This document shows positions 25,178-33,670 of a stretch of 64,000 nucleotides of DNA, piece by piece; positions within the stretch are counted from its first letter, which is position 1; every line of letters starts with the position of its first letter. Both the position numbers and the translations under genes were made by a program. Source of the stretch: Aldehydirespirator sp965203575. GTDB lineage: Bacteria > Actinomycetota > Acidimicrobiia > Acidimicrobiales > Aldehydirespiratoraceae. Under the pieces are notes generated by a model that saw only the letters and a program-made list of their open reading frames with translations, searched no databases and was not told where the DNA came from. The DNA lies in the NCBI GenBank assembly GCA_965203575.1, contig OZ241894.1, positions 3,534,001-3,598,000 on the forward strand, read 5' to 3'.

Positions 25178-25488
25178 TGCGTGGCGGGGTGTACTGGATC
25201 GATCTCGACAAGCGTCGGCCGTGTGTCGTCGTGTCCTCTGACGACGTTCTCGATGTCGACGTCTGGCAAACCCATGTTGTGCCGCTGACCTCGAATCTCA
25301 ACCGGGCTGGTCTTGCCGGCAACGTCCTGCTCGACGCTGCGGTGACCGGCCTGCCCTCCGACTCCGTTGCTGTGCCGCTCGGCTTGGAACTGGTCGATCG
25401 CACCTGGCTGGGGGAGCGTGCGGGCCGGCTGCCCCGCGCCCTGGTCGATGCCATCGACGACGGACTGCGAGCCGTCCTAGGTCTGTGA
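25171..25488 (+). CDS. MazF/PemK-type mRNA interferase toxin
   Basis: About 105 residues with the SH3-like MazF core: VVRGGVYWIDLDKRRPCVVVSSDDVLD, HVVPLTSNLNRAGLAGNVLLD and the C-terminal helix LPRALVDAIDDGLRAVLGL. MazF toxins cut single-stranded RNA at short motifs. GTG 25171 fits a GGAG sequence about 12 bp upstream; GTG 25177 is an alternative. It immediately follows and overlaps the antitoxin gene. Confidence 0.85.
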   Translation: MVVRGGVYWIDLDKRRPCVVVSSDDVLDVDVWQTHVVPLTSNLNRAGLAGNVLLDAAVTGLPSDSVAVPLGLELVDRTWLGERAGRLPRALVDAIDDGLRAVLGL

Positions 25489-25659
25489 CTAGGTGTCAGC
25501 AGCAGAGGAATTGGGGTGACGCCGACCACACGGGAGCTGCTCAGGGCGTCGTTGCCGCGTCGGCCTGGGCGACGGCGCTGGCCTGGTCGCCGGCCGCACC
25601 CGTGCTTGCGATCGGCGCCGGTCAGACTCGCTCTCTGAAGAAGCTCTCTGAAGAACGGG

Positions 25660-26295
25660 TCACAGGAGCCCGGCGAGCCACTCGCGGGCGTCGACCATCA
25701 TCTCGATGGTCTGGCTGTGAGCCATGTCGTAGGCGTGGTGTCGCAGATCCCACCCGCCATCGCCCAGGGCTGCGATCACCTCTTTGGGCTGCTCCTGGCC
25801 GATGAAGACGTCGCGGGTTCCCCACTGGAAGAGCGCCGGCCGGCCGCCACCGTTGGACAGGTCGACGTCGAGTCCTGGTGCGCTTGGAAGGCCGCAGCAG
25901 ATGGCCCACACACCGGCGTAGCGGGGCGCACCGGCCCTGCCGGCGAGCGCCAGCGACAGGTAGCCGCCTTGGCTGAACCCGCCCACGATGCACCGATCGA
26001 GTGGCACACCTGCCTTTCTGGCCTCGTCCGCGATGAAGGACTCGAGCATCTCGAGCGAGGGCACGAACTGTGAGAGGTCGGATTCGAACGTGTCGAGGTC
26101 GATGTCCCACCAGCCCGCGCCGTCGCCGTCGGGCATGTCGATCGGTCCCCGCGGCGCGATCGCGCTGAATCGTTCGTCTGGGTCGACCAACGGCACGTAC
26201 GACGCGAGGTGGTGCTGCTCGGCGGTGTAGCCGTGCATGAGGAAGAGGAGACGGTCTGCGCCGTCACGGTCAATCCGGTACTGGGTCAGTGACAT
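25660..26295 (-). CDS. Alpha/beta hydrolase, phospholipase/carboxylesterase family
   Basis: 211 residues. Features are the oxyanion-hole region LFLMHGYTAEQHH, the nucleophile elbow GGFSQGG (Ser), and the C-terminal Asp in TRDVFI and His in DMAHSQT. Similar cytoplasmic enzymes cleave short esters or acyl groups. ATG 26295 gives the natural domain start; the frame open to 26586 overlaps the divergent sulfatase gene. Only 30 bp separate the two divergent starts, so their promoters must overlap each other or the genes. Confidence 0.85.
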   Translation of the reverse strand: MSLTQYRIDRDGADRLLFLMHGYTAEQHHLASYVPLVDPDERFSAIAPRGPIDMPDGDGAGWWDIDLDTFESDLSQFVPSLEMLESFIADEARKAGVPLDRCIVGGFSQGGYLSLALAGRAGAPRYAGVWAICCGLPSAPGLDVDLSNGGGRPALFQWGTRDVFIGQEQPKEVIAALGDGGWDLRHHAYDMAHSQTIEMMVDAREWLAGLL

Positions 26296-26325
26296 GGAAC
26301 GGAACGCTACTGTGCTGTTCGTTCG

Positions 26326-28230
26326 ATGAACCCATGCGCCCGACCGAAGTCCCCCACCGCGTTCACCGTCGCCGCCAACCGATCGGTGGTGGTGTCGTTC
26401 GACGATCCGGGCGACCATGATCGGGCGACTAGGGGACGGATCGCGCGGCTGGACAGCGGCCGCATCGCCGCCGGCGATCACGTCGTGTTCGACGTGGCCC
26501 GCCGTGAGTTCGTCGGCCAGTCCGAGACACCGCCGGACTCGGTGCATCCCGGGCTGTGGCGGCAGGCCCGGCTGAACGTCAACCACGGCCTGTTCGAGGT
26601 TGCCGACGGCATCTGGCAGGTGCGCGGCTACGACATCTCCAACATCACGTTCCTCGCCGGAGACGACGGCGGCTGGATGGTGATCGACCCGCTGACCAAC
26701 GGGCCCACCGCGGCGGCCGCGCTCGACCTCGCCAACCGCACCCTGGGCGAGAGGCCGGTGACGTCAGTGATCTACACCCACTCCCACGTCGATCATTTCG
26801 GCGGCATTCTTGGAGTGACCGACCGGGACGCGGTCGATCGGGGCGACGTGCGCATCGTGGCACCGGTCGGATTCCTTGAGGAGGTCGTGGGCGAGCTCGT
26901 GGTCGCGGGCCACATCATGGCGCGCAGGGCTGCGTACCAGTTCGGCACCCTCCTGCCACCCGGCCCGCTCGGGCACGTCGACTGCGGTCTGGGATCGGCG
27001 TTGGGCCTGGCGCCGTGGGCGCTGGTCGCGCCCACCGACACTGTTGCTGAGACGGGCCAGGAGATGACCCTCAGCGGCATCCGGGTCGTCTTCCAGAACA
27101 CCCCCGATGCCGAGGCGCCCGCGGAGATGAACTTCCACTTCCCGGATCGGCGGGTGCTGTGCATGGCCGAGAACTGCACGCACACCCTGCACAACCTCCA
27201 TCCCATCCGGGGAGCGAAGACCCGCGACGCCCTGGCCTGGAGCAAGTACATCCAGGAGGCCATCGACCTGTGGGCCGATGACACCGACGTGATGTTCGCC
27301 AGCCACCACTGGCCCCGCTTCGGCACCGACGACGTGCGCGGGTTCCTGACCATGCAGCGGGACGTGTACCGCTGGATGCACGACCAGACGATGCGGCTGG
27401 CGAATCAGGGGTACGGCCCCGACGAGATCGCCGCCGAGCTCCAGCTGCCCGACGAGTTCGACCAGTCCCACGTTCGCGGCTACTACGGCGCGGTCCCGCA
27501 CAACTGCCGAGCCGTGTTCAACCGGTACCTCGGCTGGTACGACGGCAACCCGGCCAACCTCGACCCGCTGCCCCCGGTGCAGGCCGGCGCCAACTACGTC
27601 GAGTTCATGGGCGGTGCCGACGCGGTGCTGGCGAAGGCCCGGTCGAGCTTCGAGCGCGGCGACTACCGGTGGGTGGCCCAGGTGGTGAACCACGTCGTGT
27701 TCGCGGACCCGACCAACCAGGCCGCCCGCGAGCTTCAGGCGGATGCGCTCGAGCAGCTCGGCTACCAGTCCGAGTCGGCCACCTGGCGCAATGCATACCT
27801 GATGGGGGCGATGGAGCTCCGCCAAGGGCCGTCCGGGCGGGGCAGGCTGCCCATCGGCTCGATGGCGCAGGCGATGGAGGCCGAGCACCTCTTTGACCTC
27901 GTCGGCGTGCGGTTCGACCCGTCACGGTTCACGAGAGGCCCGGTGGCGTTCAACTTCCACTTCACCGACCTCGACGAGGATCATGTCCTGGGCGTCGGGC
28001 GGTCGGTGATCCACCATCGAGCCGATGCGGTCGACGACGAGGCGATCGCATCAATACGGATCGACAGGACCACCCTCGCCGCCGCGCTGTCCGACCCGGC
28101 CGCACTGCAGGACGCCGACATCTCGGGAGACCGCGACATCGTGACGGAGTTCTTCGCCGCTCTCACGGTGTTCGGCACCGCGCCCCTCGTCGAGCCGCGC
28201 CCCGGTGGCCAACCTCAACACGAACCCTGA
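26326..28230 (+). CDS. Alkyl sulfatase (SdsA/BDS1-like metallo-beta-lactamase fold)
   Basis: A 634-residue enzyme. The N-terminal metallo-beta-lactamase domain has the zinc motif THSHVDH (His152, His154, Asp156, His157), plus MAENCTHTLHNLHP and SHHWPR. The middle helical dimerisation domain (residues about 405-500: YVEFMGGADAVLAKARSSFERGDYRWVAQVVNHVVF) and a C-terminal SCP2-like domain follow. Family members hydrolyse alkyl sulfates such as SDS, releasing an alcohol. No Sec signal is evident here, unlike SdsA1. The divergent esterase may act on related lipophilic substrates. Confidence 0.9.
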   Translation: MNPCARPKSPTAFTVAANRSVVVSFDDPGDHDRATRGRIARLDSGRIAAGDHVVFDVARREFVGQSETPPDSVHPGLWRQARLNVNHGLFEVADGIWQVRGYDISNITFLAGDDGGWMVIDPLTNGPTAAAALDLANRTLGERPVTSVIYTHSHVDHFGGILGVTDRDAVDRGDVRIVAPVGFLEEVVGELVVAGHIMARRAAYQFGTLLPPGPLGHVDCGLGSALGLAPWALVAPTDTVAETGQEMTLSGIRVVFQNTPDAEAPAEMNFHFPDRRVLCMAENCTHTLHNLHPIRGAKTRDALAWSKYIQEAIDLWADDTDVMFASHHWPRFGTDDVRGFLTMQRDVYRWMHDQTMRLANQGYGPDEIAAELQLPDEFDQSHVRGYYGAVPHNCRAVFNRYLGWYDGNPANLDPLPPVQAGANYVEFMGGADAVLAKARSSFERGDYRWVAQVVNHVVFADPTNQAARELQADALEQLGYQSESATWRNAYLMGAMELRQGPSGRGRLPIGSMAQAMEAEHLFDLVGVRFDPSRFTRGPVAFNFHFTDLDEDHVLGVGRSVIHHRADAVDDEAIASIRIDRTTLAAALSDPAALQDADISGDRDIVTEFFAALTVFGTAPLVEPRPGGQPQHEP

Positions 28231-28517
28231 CCTTCGGTCGGCAGCCGGCACAGCCGACCAGCTGGAAGGACGCCTCACCGATGAGTTAGCCGCTACCGGC
28301 GACGAGCTCCGCAACCTGCCCCCGGTGTCGCTGCTCATACCAGGGCAGGGGCCTCAGAGACGACAGGCCAGCGGGACCTACCCAACTCGAAGACTCACTC
28401 GCTGGGCGAGTCATGCCGGCCGGTGGCCTTGGCGTCCGATCACCAACATCCACGGAGGCGCGACTTAGTGCGAAGTTAAGCGGACCTGATGGCCGTGACT
28501 TCACCGCCCCCTGGGGT

Positions 28518-28826
28518 TCACCAGCCGCCCCCGAAGTCGCCGCCACCCCCGAAGAAACCGCCCCAATCGGCATCCGCGATGGCTTCACCCTCGGCCATTC
28601 CCGACCCGTCGACTGGTCCGACGATCCCCGCTCGACGAGACGACACCAACCAGCGGTGAAGCCGCCGCCCCACCACAACCAGCACCAGCACCACGGCGGC
28701 CCACACCGGCGCGCGACCCGTCGCGGCCAACGCGACGATCCCCACCGCGGCCGCTACCAGTAGCGCGTCGGCTAGTTCCTGCGGGGTTGCGTCCCCTTGG
28801 CCAAGACGGTACTGGTTGCGGATCAT
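28518..28826 (-). CDS. Small membrane protein with Gly-rich C-terminus
   Basis: 102 residues with two adjacent hydrophobic stretches (ALLVAAAVGIVALAA and VWAAVVLVLVVVG) that probably form a hairpin in the membrane. A hydrophilic segment and the tail GGFFGGGGDFGGGW follow, similar to the glycine tails of TPM-domain proteins. No catalytic residues are recognised. It is isolated between the sulfatase and the WxDGR membrane protein. Confidence 0.55.
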   Translation of the reverse strand: MIRNQYRLGQGDATPQELADALLVAAAVGIVALAATGRAPVWAAVVLVLVVVGRRLHRWLVSSRRAGIVGPVDGSGMAEGEAIADADWGGFFGGGGDFGGGW

Positions 28827-29318
28827 GACAGCGCTGTCAGCCGCGCCGGATAGCGGCCCATGTCGGGCTCGTTGATAGCAGCGGCCTCTGACGTGGGGAT
28901 TCTCCTGTGAGGGCAGTAAGTGGAGAACCCTAGCCGCTCGCCGCTTGCCGCTTATGCCGCAGTCCCCTAGATGTCATTGACGGCACCCACGCTTGCCCTC
29001 ACCAAGGCGTGTCTGTTGGCTTCATCATCGCGACTCAGCCTGGGCAGTGGAGCGTGACGAATCGTCAATCGATTGGCCACGCGCGGTCTAGAGCCTCGGC
29101 TGCCTCGGAGTAGAGGGTCCGCCAACTGGGGACGGTGAGGAGGCTGTCGGGCTTCTACAAACACCATTTCGCACCCCGATTTCCAAATCCCTGAGCCGCC
29201 TCCGCTGCACCGGCCAGCACGAGGCCTAGAGATCTGAGCGACTGCTAGACAGCCCCAAGATCTGGTGTCGATGGGGCGAGACCACGTATCCTCACAGTTG
29301 CAGCAGGGAGGTCGCCCT
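28827..29318. other. Non-coding or gene-poor stretch
   Basis: About 490 bp between two membrane-protein genes. The only long frame (28967-29467, minus) is rich in Arg/Ser/Cys and runs antisense into the next gene, so it looks like a shadow. AGGGAGG at 29305-29311 is the Shine-Dalgarno of the following gene. Nothing else is recognised. Confidence 0.5.
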
Positions 29319-29993
29319 ATGGCCGAGGCTTCTGCGGGGTCACCGTCAGCCAGACAGCGGCACTCGTGGCGCAGGCCACCTGCCTGGCCTGATGGCCGGC
29401 TGTTGCACCCCAGCGAAGACCTGACGACGAGGGTGACCATCGGGGCCATCGTGCCGCTGTTGGCCATATGGGTTTGGGCGCTCGGGCGGGTTGACTACTT
29501 CGAAGCGTCTGTCGGAGACTGGTGGTGGATCCTCGGAGCCGGTCTGATCGCTGCCTCGGTGGTGAGCTTGCTGGTTGCGAGAAGGCGGATACGGAGCCTG
29601 GCTGCCCGCTCGGGTCTGGCAGCAGTGCAGCCGCAGTACACCGTGTGGCGCGCTGCGCGGTGGTCCGACGGCCGCCTAGTCGCCGTTCGGGATCCGGCGG
29701 TGACTGCGCTCATGTTGGCTGGCACCTTCGCGTTGTGTGGGACGCTGTGGCTGTTGGGTAACGCCCGGGTTCCCCGCATCGACATATCGGGCTACCAGCA
29801 GGACCTGCTGCTGGCACTGCAGTTGCCAGTTTCAGCGCTGTTGTGCGCAATGGTGGTTCGAACCCAAATTGTGCGCGCAGTGGTGGAGGGGTGGCTCGAC
29901 GACGACGCTCAACTGGGCTTCGTCGAGCGACGCATCGCCGCGCTCGCGGCTAATGCGAAGCGAGCCAATGCCCGTTTCGCGACGACACAGTGA
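29319..29993 (+). CDS. Four-helix membrane protein with duplicated WxDGR motif (paralogue of 38388-38891)
   Basis: 224 residues in two similar halves. Each half has a W-P/S-D-G-R-L motif (AWPDGRLLHPSEDLTTRV and ARWSDGRLVAVRDPAVTA) followed by a hydrophobic hairpin. The helices are about IGAIVPLLAIWVWALG, WWILGAGLIAASVVSLLVA, ALMLAGTFALCGTLWLLG and LLLALQLPVSALLCAMVV. ATG 29319 follows AGGGAGG by 7 bp. The topology and motif match the protein at 38388-38891. Function unknown. Confidence 0.7.
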   Translation: MAEASAGSPSARQRHSWRRPPAWPDGRLLHPSEDLTTRVTIGAIVPLLAIWVWALGRVDYFEASVGDWWWILGAGLIAASVVSLLVARRRIRSLAARSGLAAVQPQYTVWRAARWSDGRLVAVRDPAVTALMLAGTFALCGTLWLLGNARVPRIDISGYQQDLLLALQLPVSALLCAMVVRTQIVRAVVEGWLDDDAQLGFVERRIAALAANAKRANARFATTQ

Positions 29994-30082
29994 ACCACTC
30001 CGCCGAACCGCAAGTTCAGTTGGCGCAATTGCGTGTCCGTTGGTGATCACAAGCCTGGGATACGAGAGCCGGGGCGTCTAGC

Positions 30083-30385
30083 ATGGGGGCTATGGGCACA
30101 CGCCGCGACGCTGTCTTGGGGGAGCACCGCGAGTCCATCCGCGCCGCCGCGGCCCGCAATAAGGCCGACTCGATAGCGCTGGTCGGCTCGGTGGCGCGCG
30201 GCGACGACACTGACGAGAGCGACTGTGACTTCTTGGCCCGGTTCAAAGAAGGCGCTTCGCTGTTTGATCAAGCAGGACTGAAGCTGGACCTCGAGGAGTT
30301 GTTGGGCTGCGACGTGGACGTGATCTCCGTCGGCGGGCTCAAAGACAAGCACCGCGGCATCCTCGCTGATGCCATCTCGCTGTGA
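30083..30385 (+). CDS. mntA: MntA-type nucleotidyltransferase (antitoxin of a HEPN/MNT pair)
   Basis: 100 residues with the minimal nucleotidyltransferase motif ALVGSVARGDDTDESDCDFLARF (G-S...S-D-x-D) and a later metal-ligand strand CDVDVISV. MntA-like proteins AMPylate and silence their HEPN toxin. The stop overlaps the GTG start of the HEPN gene (GTGA). Two near-equivalent ATG starts (30083 and 30092) exist. Confidence 0.88.
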   Translation: MGAMGTRRDAVLGEHRESIRAAAARNKADSIALVGSVARGDDTDESDCDFLARFKEGASLFDQAGLKLDLEELLGCDVDVISVGGLKDKHRGILADAISL

Positions 30386-30732
30386 GCGGCCGCGACCGTG
30401 ACCTCATAGAGCACATCCTGCTCGCAGCGGAGCGCCTCGCAGAGATCGCCGATGCCGGCCGCGACTCCTTTGAGGCCAGTTGGATGGTGCGAGCCGCCGC
30501 GGAGCGCCAACTGGAGATCATCGGCGAGGCTGCCGGCAAACTGTCAGATGAGTTCGCCCAGCAGCGCCCGCATCTGCCGTTGGAGAAGGCGCGGGCTATG
30601 CGCAACTTCATCGCCCACGACTACGACGACATAGACCGGGACCTGGTGTGGGAAGCCATCTGTGTCAGCGCCCCGGGCCTAGCTGGCGCAGTGTCCGAAC
30701 TGGTTGACGACGCCCAGCAGACCAGAGGCTAG
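30382..30732 (+). CDS. hepT: HepT-like HEPN ribonuclease toxin (DUF86)
   Basis: 116 residues, all helical, with the HEPN catalytic motif RNFIAHDY (R-x4-6-H followed by Tyr, the usual AMPylation target) near residue 75. HEPN toxins cleave RNA. It directly overlaps and follows mntA, the usual pair order in one of the two known arrangements. It converges with the AbiEi-like gene 150 bp away. Confidence 0.9.
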   Translation: MSGRDRDLIEHILLAAERLAEIADAGRDSFEASWMVRAAAERQLEIIGEAAGKLSDEFAQQRPHLPLEKARAMRNFIAHDYDDIDRDLVWEAICVSAPGLAGAVSELVDDAQQTRG

Positions 30733-30882
30733 ACAGGGATCGAGCTGTAGCGGCGACCTACCAGGTCCCGCCTTTGAACATCACTCGCGGGACGCTTTGT
30801 TGGCGCGCCGCGACCGCGGAGACTATCTGGTGCTGGACCAGGTCGACCGGCTCCCATCTGCTGTGGCGGCTGGTCGGACCGC

Positions 30883-31734
30883 TCATGTCGAGACCACAGC
30901 AGCGACAGCGTCGGGCGCAGCCGCCCAGTTGACCTTGCGGGCCGTGTCTCGGTGCGCGACGCGGGGCGGGCTGCCGGTGCGGCGCAGCGGCGCGAGGTGT
31001 ATCCAGTCGTCGCCGCGAACCGCTGCGGAGCTCAGTTCGGCCCACCGGTGGTCGATGTCGAACCCCAGACTCTGCCCTGTGGGGGACTCGGCCAGGCCTT
31101 GCGCCAACGAAGAGATCCGCCGCAGGCCGGCGCGCCATCCCAAAGCTTCGGCGGCGGCGGTGACCTCGTCCCGCGGGCACACCTCGAAGCGGTAGGCCAA
31201 CATGCGGCCCAGATACTCCTCCCAGCGGTGCGAGCGGTACGGCCAGTGGGCGCATTCCAACACCGCCCGCCCGGGAGTCGACACCCATGTGTGCTCGGTC
31301 AGCTGCACCGCTGCCACGAGCAGCGACTCCCGGCGCTCGCGCCAAGACACGAACCCGAACGCGCCGGTGTCGAACGCGACGCCGCCGGCCACGCTGACCT
31401 CTGGCCGGCAGATCAACGCCACCCCCGCCATCCCCAGAGCGGTCAGACCCGAGATACGTCGAACAGCGCCGCCGTAGGCCGCCTCCAGCTCCGCTTCCCA
31501 CTGCGCAGTCCAGTGATGCGAAACAGAGCCAGCGCCGACCAAGAACTCGGCCGCGGACGGCCATGAGACAACGAAGTTGCGCCACGTCCCCCGGCGGATC
31601 TTCTCCACCCGGCCCACAGCCGCCAACTCGCCCAGCGCCCGCGACGCCGAAGACGGCCGCACCCCAGCCGCCCGCTCGAACTCCCGCGTCGAGAACACCG
31701 GCGCCAGACGCTCCAATATCTCGACAGATCCCAT
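30883..31734 (-). CDS. AbiEi-like antitoxin/transcriptional regulator without AbiEii
   Basis: 283 residues. An N-terminal winged helix (FSTREFERAAGVRPSSASRALGELAAVGRVEKIRRGTW) precedes an AbiEi-like C-terminal region (HTWVSTPGRAVLECAHWP, RRISSLAQGL). AbiEi normally represses its own operon and pairs with an AbiEii nucleotidyltransferase, but none is encoded downstream. ATG 31734 follows a TATATT -10 by 6 bp, suggesting a leaderless message. The ORFs in other frames here are shadows. Confidence 0.7.
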   Translation of the reverse strand: MGSVEILERLAPVFSTREFERAAGVRPSSASRALGELAAVGRVEKIRRGTWRNFVVSWPSAAEFLVGAGSVSHHWTAQWEAELEAAYGGAVRRISGLTALGMAGVALICRPEVSVAGGVAFDTGAFGFVSWRERRESLLVAAVQLTEHTWVSTPGRAVLECAHWPYRSHRWEEYLGRMLAYRFEVCPRDEVTAAAEALGWRAGLRRISSLAQGLAESPTGQSLGFDIDHRWAELSSAAVRGDDWIHLAPLRRTGSPPRVAHRDTARKVNWAAAPDAVAAVVST

Positions 31735-31770
31735 ACGAGAAATATACCAGAGCCGATATGAGAAACATAC
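31733..31770 (-). promoter_or_regulatory. Direct repeats over the AbiEi-like promoter
   Basis: ATACGAGAAATATAC (31733-31747) and ATATGAGAAACATAC (31756-31770) are 15-bp direct repeats, 23 bp apart, matching at 13 of 15 positions. The proximal one covers the -10 (TATATT on the minus strand) and the start codon. Such pairs are typical AbiEi operators. Confidence 0.65.
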
Positions 31771-31898
31771 ATCACGGCTGCTCGATCCCCGTCGTCTGTA
31801 GCGAATGTCGTGCCCGCCGCGGCGATGTAGGACGCTGAAGGTCGCCACCGGGAACTTCGGTGTGGTGTGTAGCGTCGTAGTCGGGTGGGAGGCCAGAC

Positions 31899-33560
31899 AT
31901 GGAGTCTCGTTGCTCGGTAGTGGCGGTGGCGATTGCGGTGGCGGTCGTGGTGGCATCGTGCGGGTCGTCGGCGCCATCCTCCGTCGTGGAGGTTCAGCCG
32001 GCGGTGGCGGTGGGCGATGCCGGCCAGGCAGCGGAACCGGCGACAGCTGTCACGGTGACCGACACCGCCGACGTGACGGCATCGCCAACCACCGTGGAAC
32101 GGTTGGCATCGCCGAGCACCGTGGAGCCGTTGGCATCGCCGAGCAGTGTGGAGCCGTTGGCGCCGCAGTGGGCGACGACCGAACTCGGTGTGCGGGACGT
32201 GGACACCCGTGTCGCCGCTGCCGCGGTCGGTGAGAGCGTCGTTGTGATGTTGACAACCGACCAGAGGGTGGCGGCGTGGGTTGATGCCGGCGACGGATGG
32301 ACGCCCGCGGACGTCGGCCGTGAAGCCGTGGGCAACAGGGTGCAGGTCCAGGCGTTGGGCGCCGTGTCAGGCGGAGTGGTGGCGGTGGTCAACTATCGCG
32401 AGGCGCCGGCACCTGAGCTGTGGTTCTCGGCGGACGGCTCGTCGTGGGAGCAGTGGAACGCTGAGGGATTCGATGGCCCGGCGTGGGTTGGCACATTGGC
32501 TGCGACTGGCGCTGGGGTGCTCGTCGTGGGAGCGCTGCGTAGCGAGGAGGGTCCGTTCGCGCCGGTGCTGTGGCGCAGCGAGGATCTCACCACCTGGACA
32601 ACGACGGAACTTGATGCCCGCGGCGATGTCGTAGCCGCAGGCTCGAGTCTGCTGGTGGCGGGGCCCGGCCTTGGCGGGGCGCTCATGTGGCGCTCCGGCG
32701 ACGATGGCCGATCATGGGTACCGGTTGCGGCGGGGGACGTCGACGGTGGCGAGGGTCTGTTGCTCAATGACATGGCGGCGGGCAACGGGGCCGTTGTTGG
32801 CGTCGGCTCCTCTGAGGAGGACATGCAGGGCTTCGCCATCGTGAGCTCCTCCGACGATGGGGGGTCATGGGTCCGCACCGAACTCGATCCCGGCACGGCC
32901 GCGGGGCTCAGGGGCCTCGGCGCCGGGGTGCAATGGGCCGGCGGCGCGTTCTGGATCATTGCTAGCCGTTACTTCGACGCCTGGGACCACTACGATCGCT
33001 GCTACGTGGATCTTGGCTCATGCCAGGCCTATGCGGAGCCGGTGGTGCTGCGCAGCACAGACGGCATCCACTGGGCCGAAGTCGACATCGATGCCGTGGA
33101 CCCCCCTGAGTACTACTGGGCCCACGATGTCGTCGACGCCGGTGACGGCGTCGTGTTGGTGGGCTCGGCCCCCAGCGTGCTCGTCTCACGCTGGCCGTCC
33201 AGTGCGGCGCCCCCGCTGCGGGCGCCGCCCGAGACCCTTGAGGCGCCCGCCTTCGAACTCGCCTGGAATACCGCCGAACTGGCCGTCGGGACCACGTATC
33301 GGCTTCCGCTCTACATCCACTGCGGGATGGACTACCTCGCAGACCTCAACGGCCGCCACTGGTACCTGGCCGAAGCACCCCAAGGCACCGTCGATACCGG
33401 CTCCGGGCACAAGCCCCCATCGAAGTGGCCCGTCGCCCAGCAGACCATCTTCGGATATGTCACCCTTATCGATGACAACACCATCGAATACACCATCACA
33501 GACGGCGAAGTGATCGCCACCTACGAACCCTCCGACCAGCAGCCGCCAGGCTGCATGTAG
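31899..33560 (+). CDS. Secreted lipoprotein with beta-propeller-like (BNR-type) repeats
   Basis: 553 residues. The signal peptide ends in the lipobox VVVASCGS. A Thr/Val/Ser linker carries three repeats of about 9 residues (STVEPLASP type). The main body has sialidase/BNR-like blade motifs (LWFSADGSSWEQW, LWRSEDLTTWTTT, MWRSGDDGRSWVPV, IVSSSDDGGSWVRTE, VLRSTDGIHWAEV), which suggests a five- to seven-bladed propeller. A separate C-terminal domain of about 110 residues contains two Cys (IHCGMDY...PPGCM). No sialidase catalytic residues are obvious. Probably a cell-surface binding or sensing protein. Confidence 0.75.
   Translation: MESRCSVVAVAIAVAVVVASCGSSAPSSVVEVQPAVAVGDAGQAAEPATAVTVTDTADVTASPTTVERLASPSTVEPLASPSSVEPLAPQWATTELGVRDVDTRVAAAAVGESVVVMLTTDQRVAAWVDAGDGWTPADVGREAVGNRVQVQALGAVSGGVVAVVNYREAPAPELWFSADGSSWEQWNAEGFDGPAWVGTLAATGAGVLVVGALRSEEGPFAPVLWRSEDLTTWTTTELDARGDVVAAGSSLLVAGPGLGGALMWRSGDDGRSWVPVAAGDVDGGEGLLLNDMAAGNGAVVGVGSSEEDMQGFAIVSSSDDGGSWVRTELDPGTAAGLRGLGAGVQWAGGAFWIIASRYFDAWDHYDRCYVDLGSCQAYAEPVVLRSTDGIHWAEVDIDAVDPPEYYWAHDVVDAGDGVVLVGSAPSVLVSRWPSSAAPPLRAPPETLEAPAFELAWNTAELAVGTTYRLPLYIHCGMDYLADLNGRHWYLAEAPQGTVDTGSGHKPPSKWPVAQQTIFGYVTLIDDNTIEYTITDGEVIATYEPSDQQPPGCM
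32090..32166 (+). repeat. 27-bp tandem repeats in the lipoprotein linker
   Basis: Three imperfect copies of about 27 bp (ACCGTGGAGCCGTTGGCATC with GCCGAGC) encode TVERLASP, STVEPLASP and SSVEPLAP. The repeat lengthens the stalk between lipid anchor and propeller without changing the frame. Confidence 0.8.
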
Positions 33561-33571
33561 GGGGCCCGCTA

Positions 33572-33598
33572 GTGCCCGGAGAGGTGTGCCCGGAGAGG
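33572..33598. repeat. Duplicated 3' end of tRNA-Leu
   Basis: GTGCCCGGAGAGG occurs at 33572-33584 and again at 33586-33598, the second copy being the 3' acceptor end of the tRNA gene. A partial tRNA 3' duplication beside the intact gene is what an attachment site can leave behind. Confidence 0.6.
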
Positions 33599-33670
33599 GA
33601 TTCGAACCCTCACGCCCTTACGGGCGGCGGATTTTGAGTCCGCTGCGTCTGCCAGTTCCGCCATCCGGGC
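33587..33670 (-). tRNA. tRNA-Leu (anticodon CAA)
   Basis: An 84-nt tRNA on the minus strand. The acceptor stem is GCCCGGA/TCCGGGC with discriminator A. The anticodon stem GCGGA/TCCGC has loop CTCAAAA, giving anticodon CAA (reads UUG). A long class II variable arm (CGCCCGTAAGGGCGT) and the T-arm GGTTCGAATCC complete it. CCA is not encoded. A 13-bp copy of its 3' end lies next to it. Confidence 0.96.

Noticed and set aside
30758..31768. 336-codon minus-strand frame overlapping the AbiEi-like gene
   Set aside because: It is a same-strand shadow frame; the winged-helix protein in the other frame has the family motifs and promoter.
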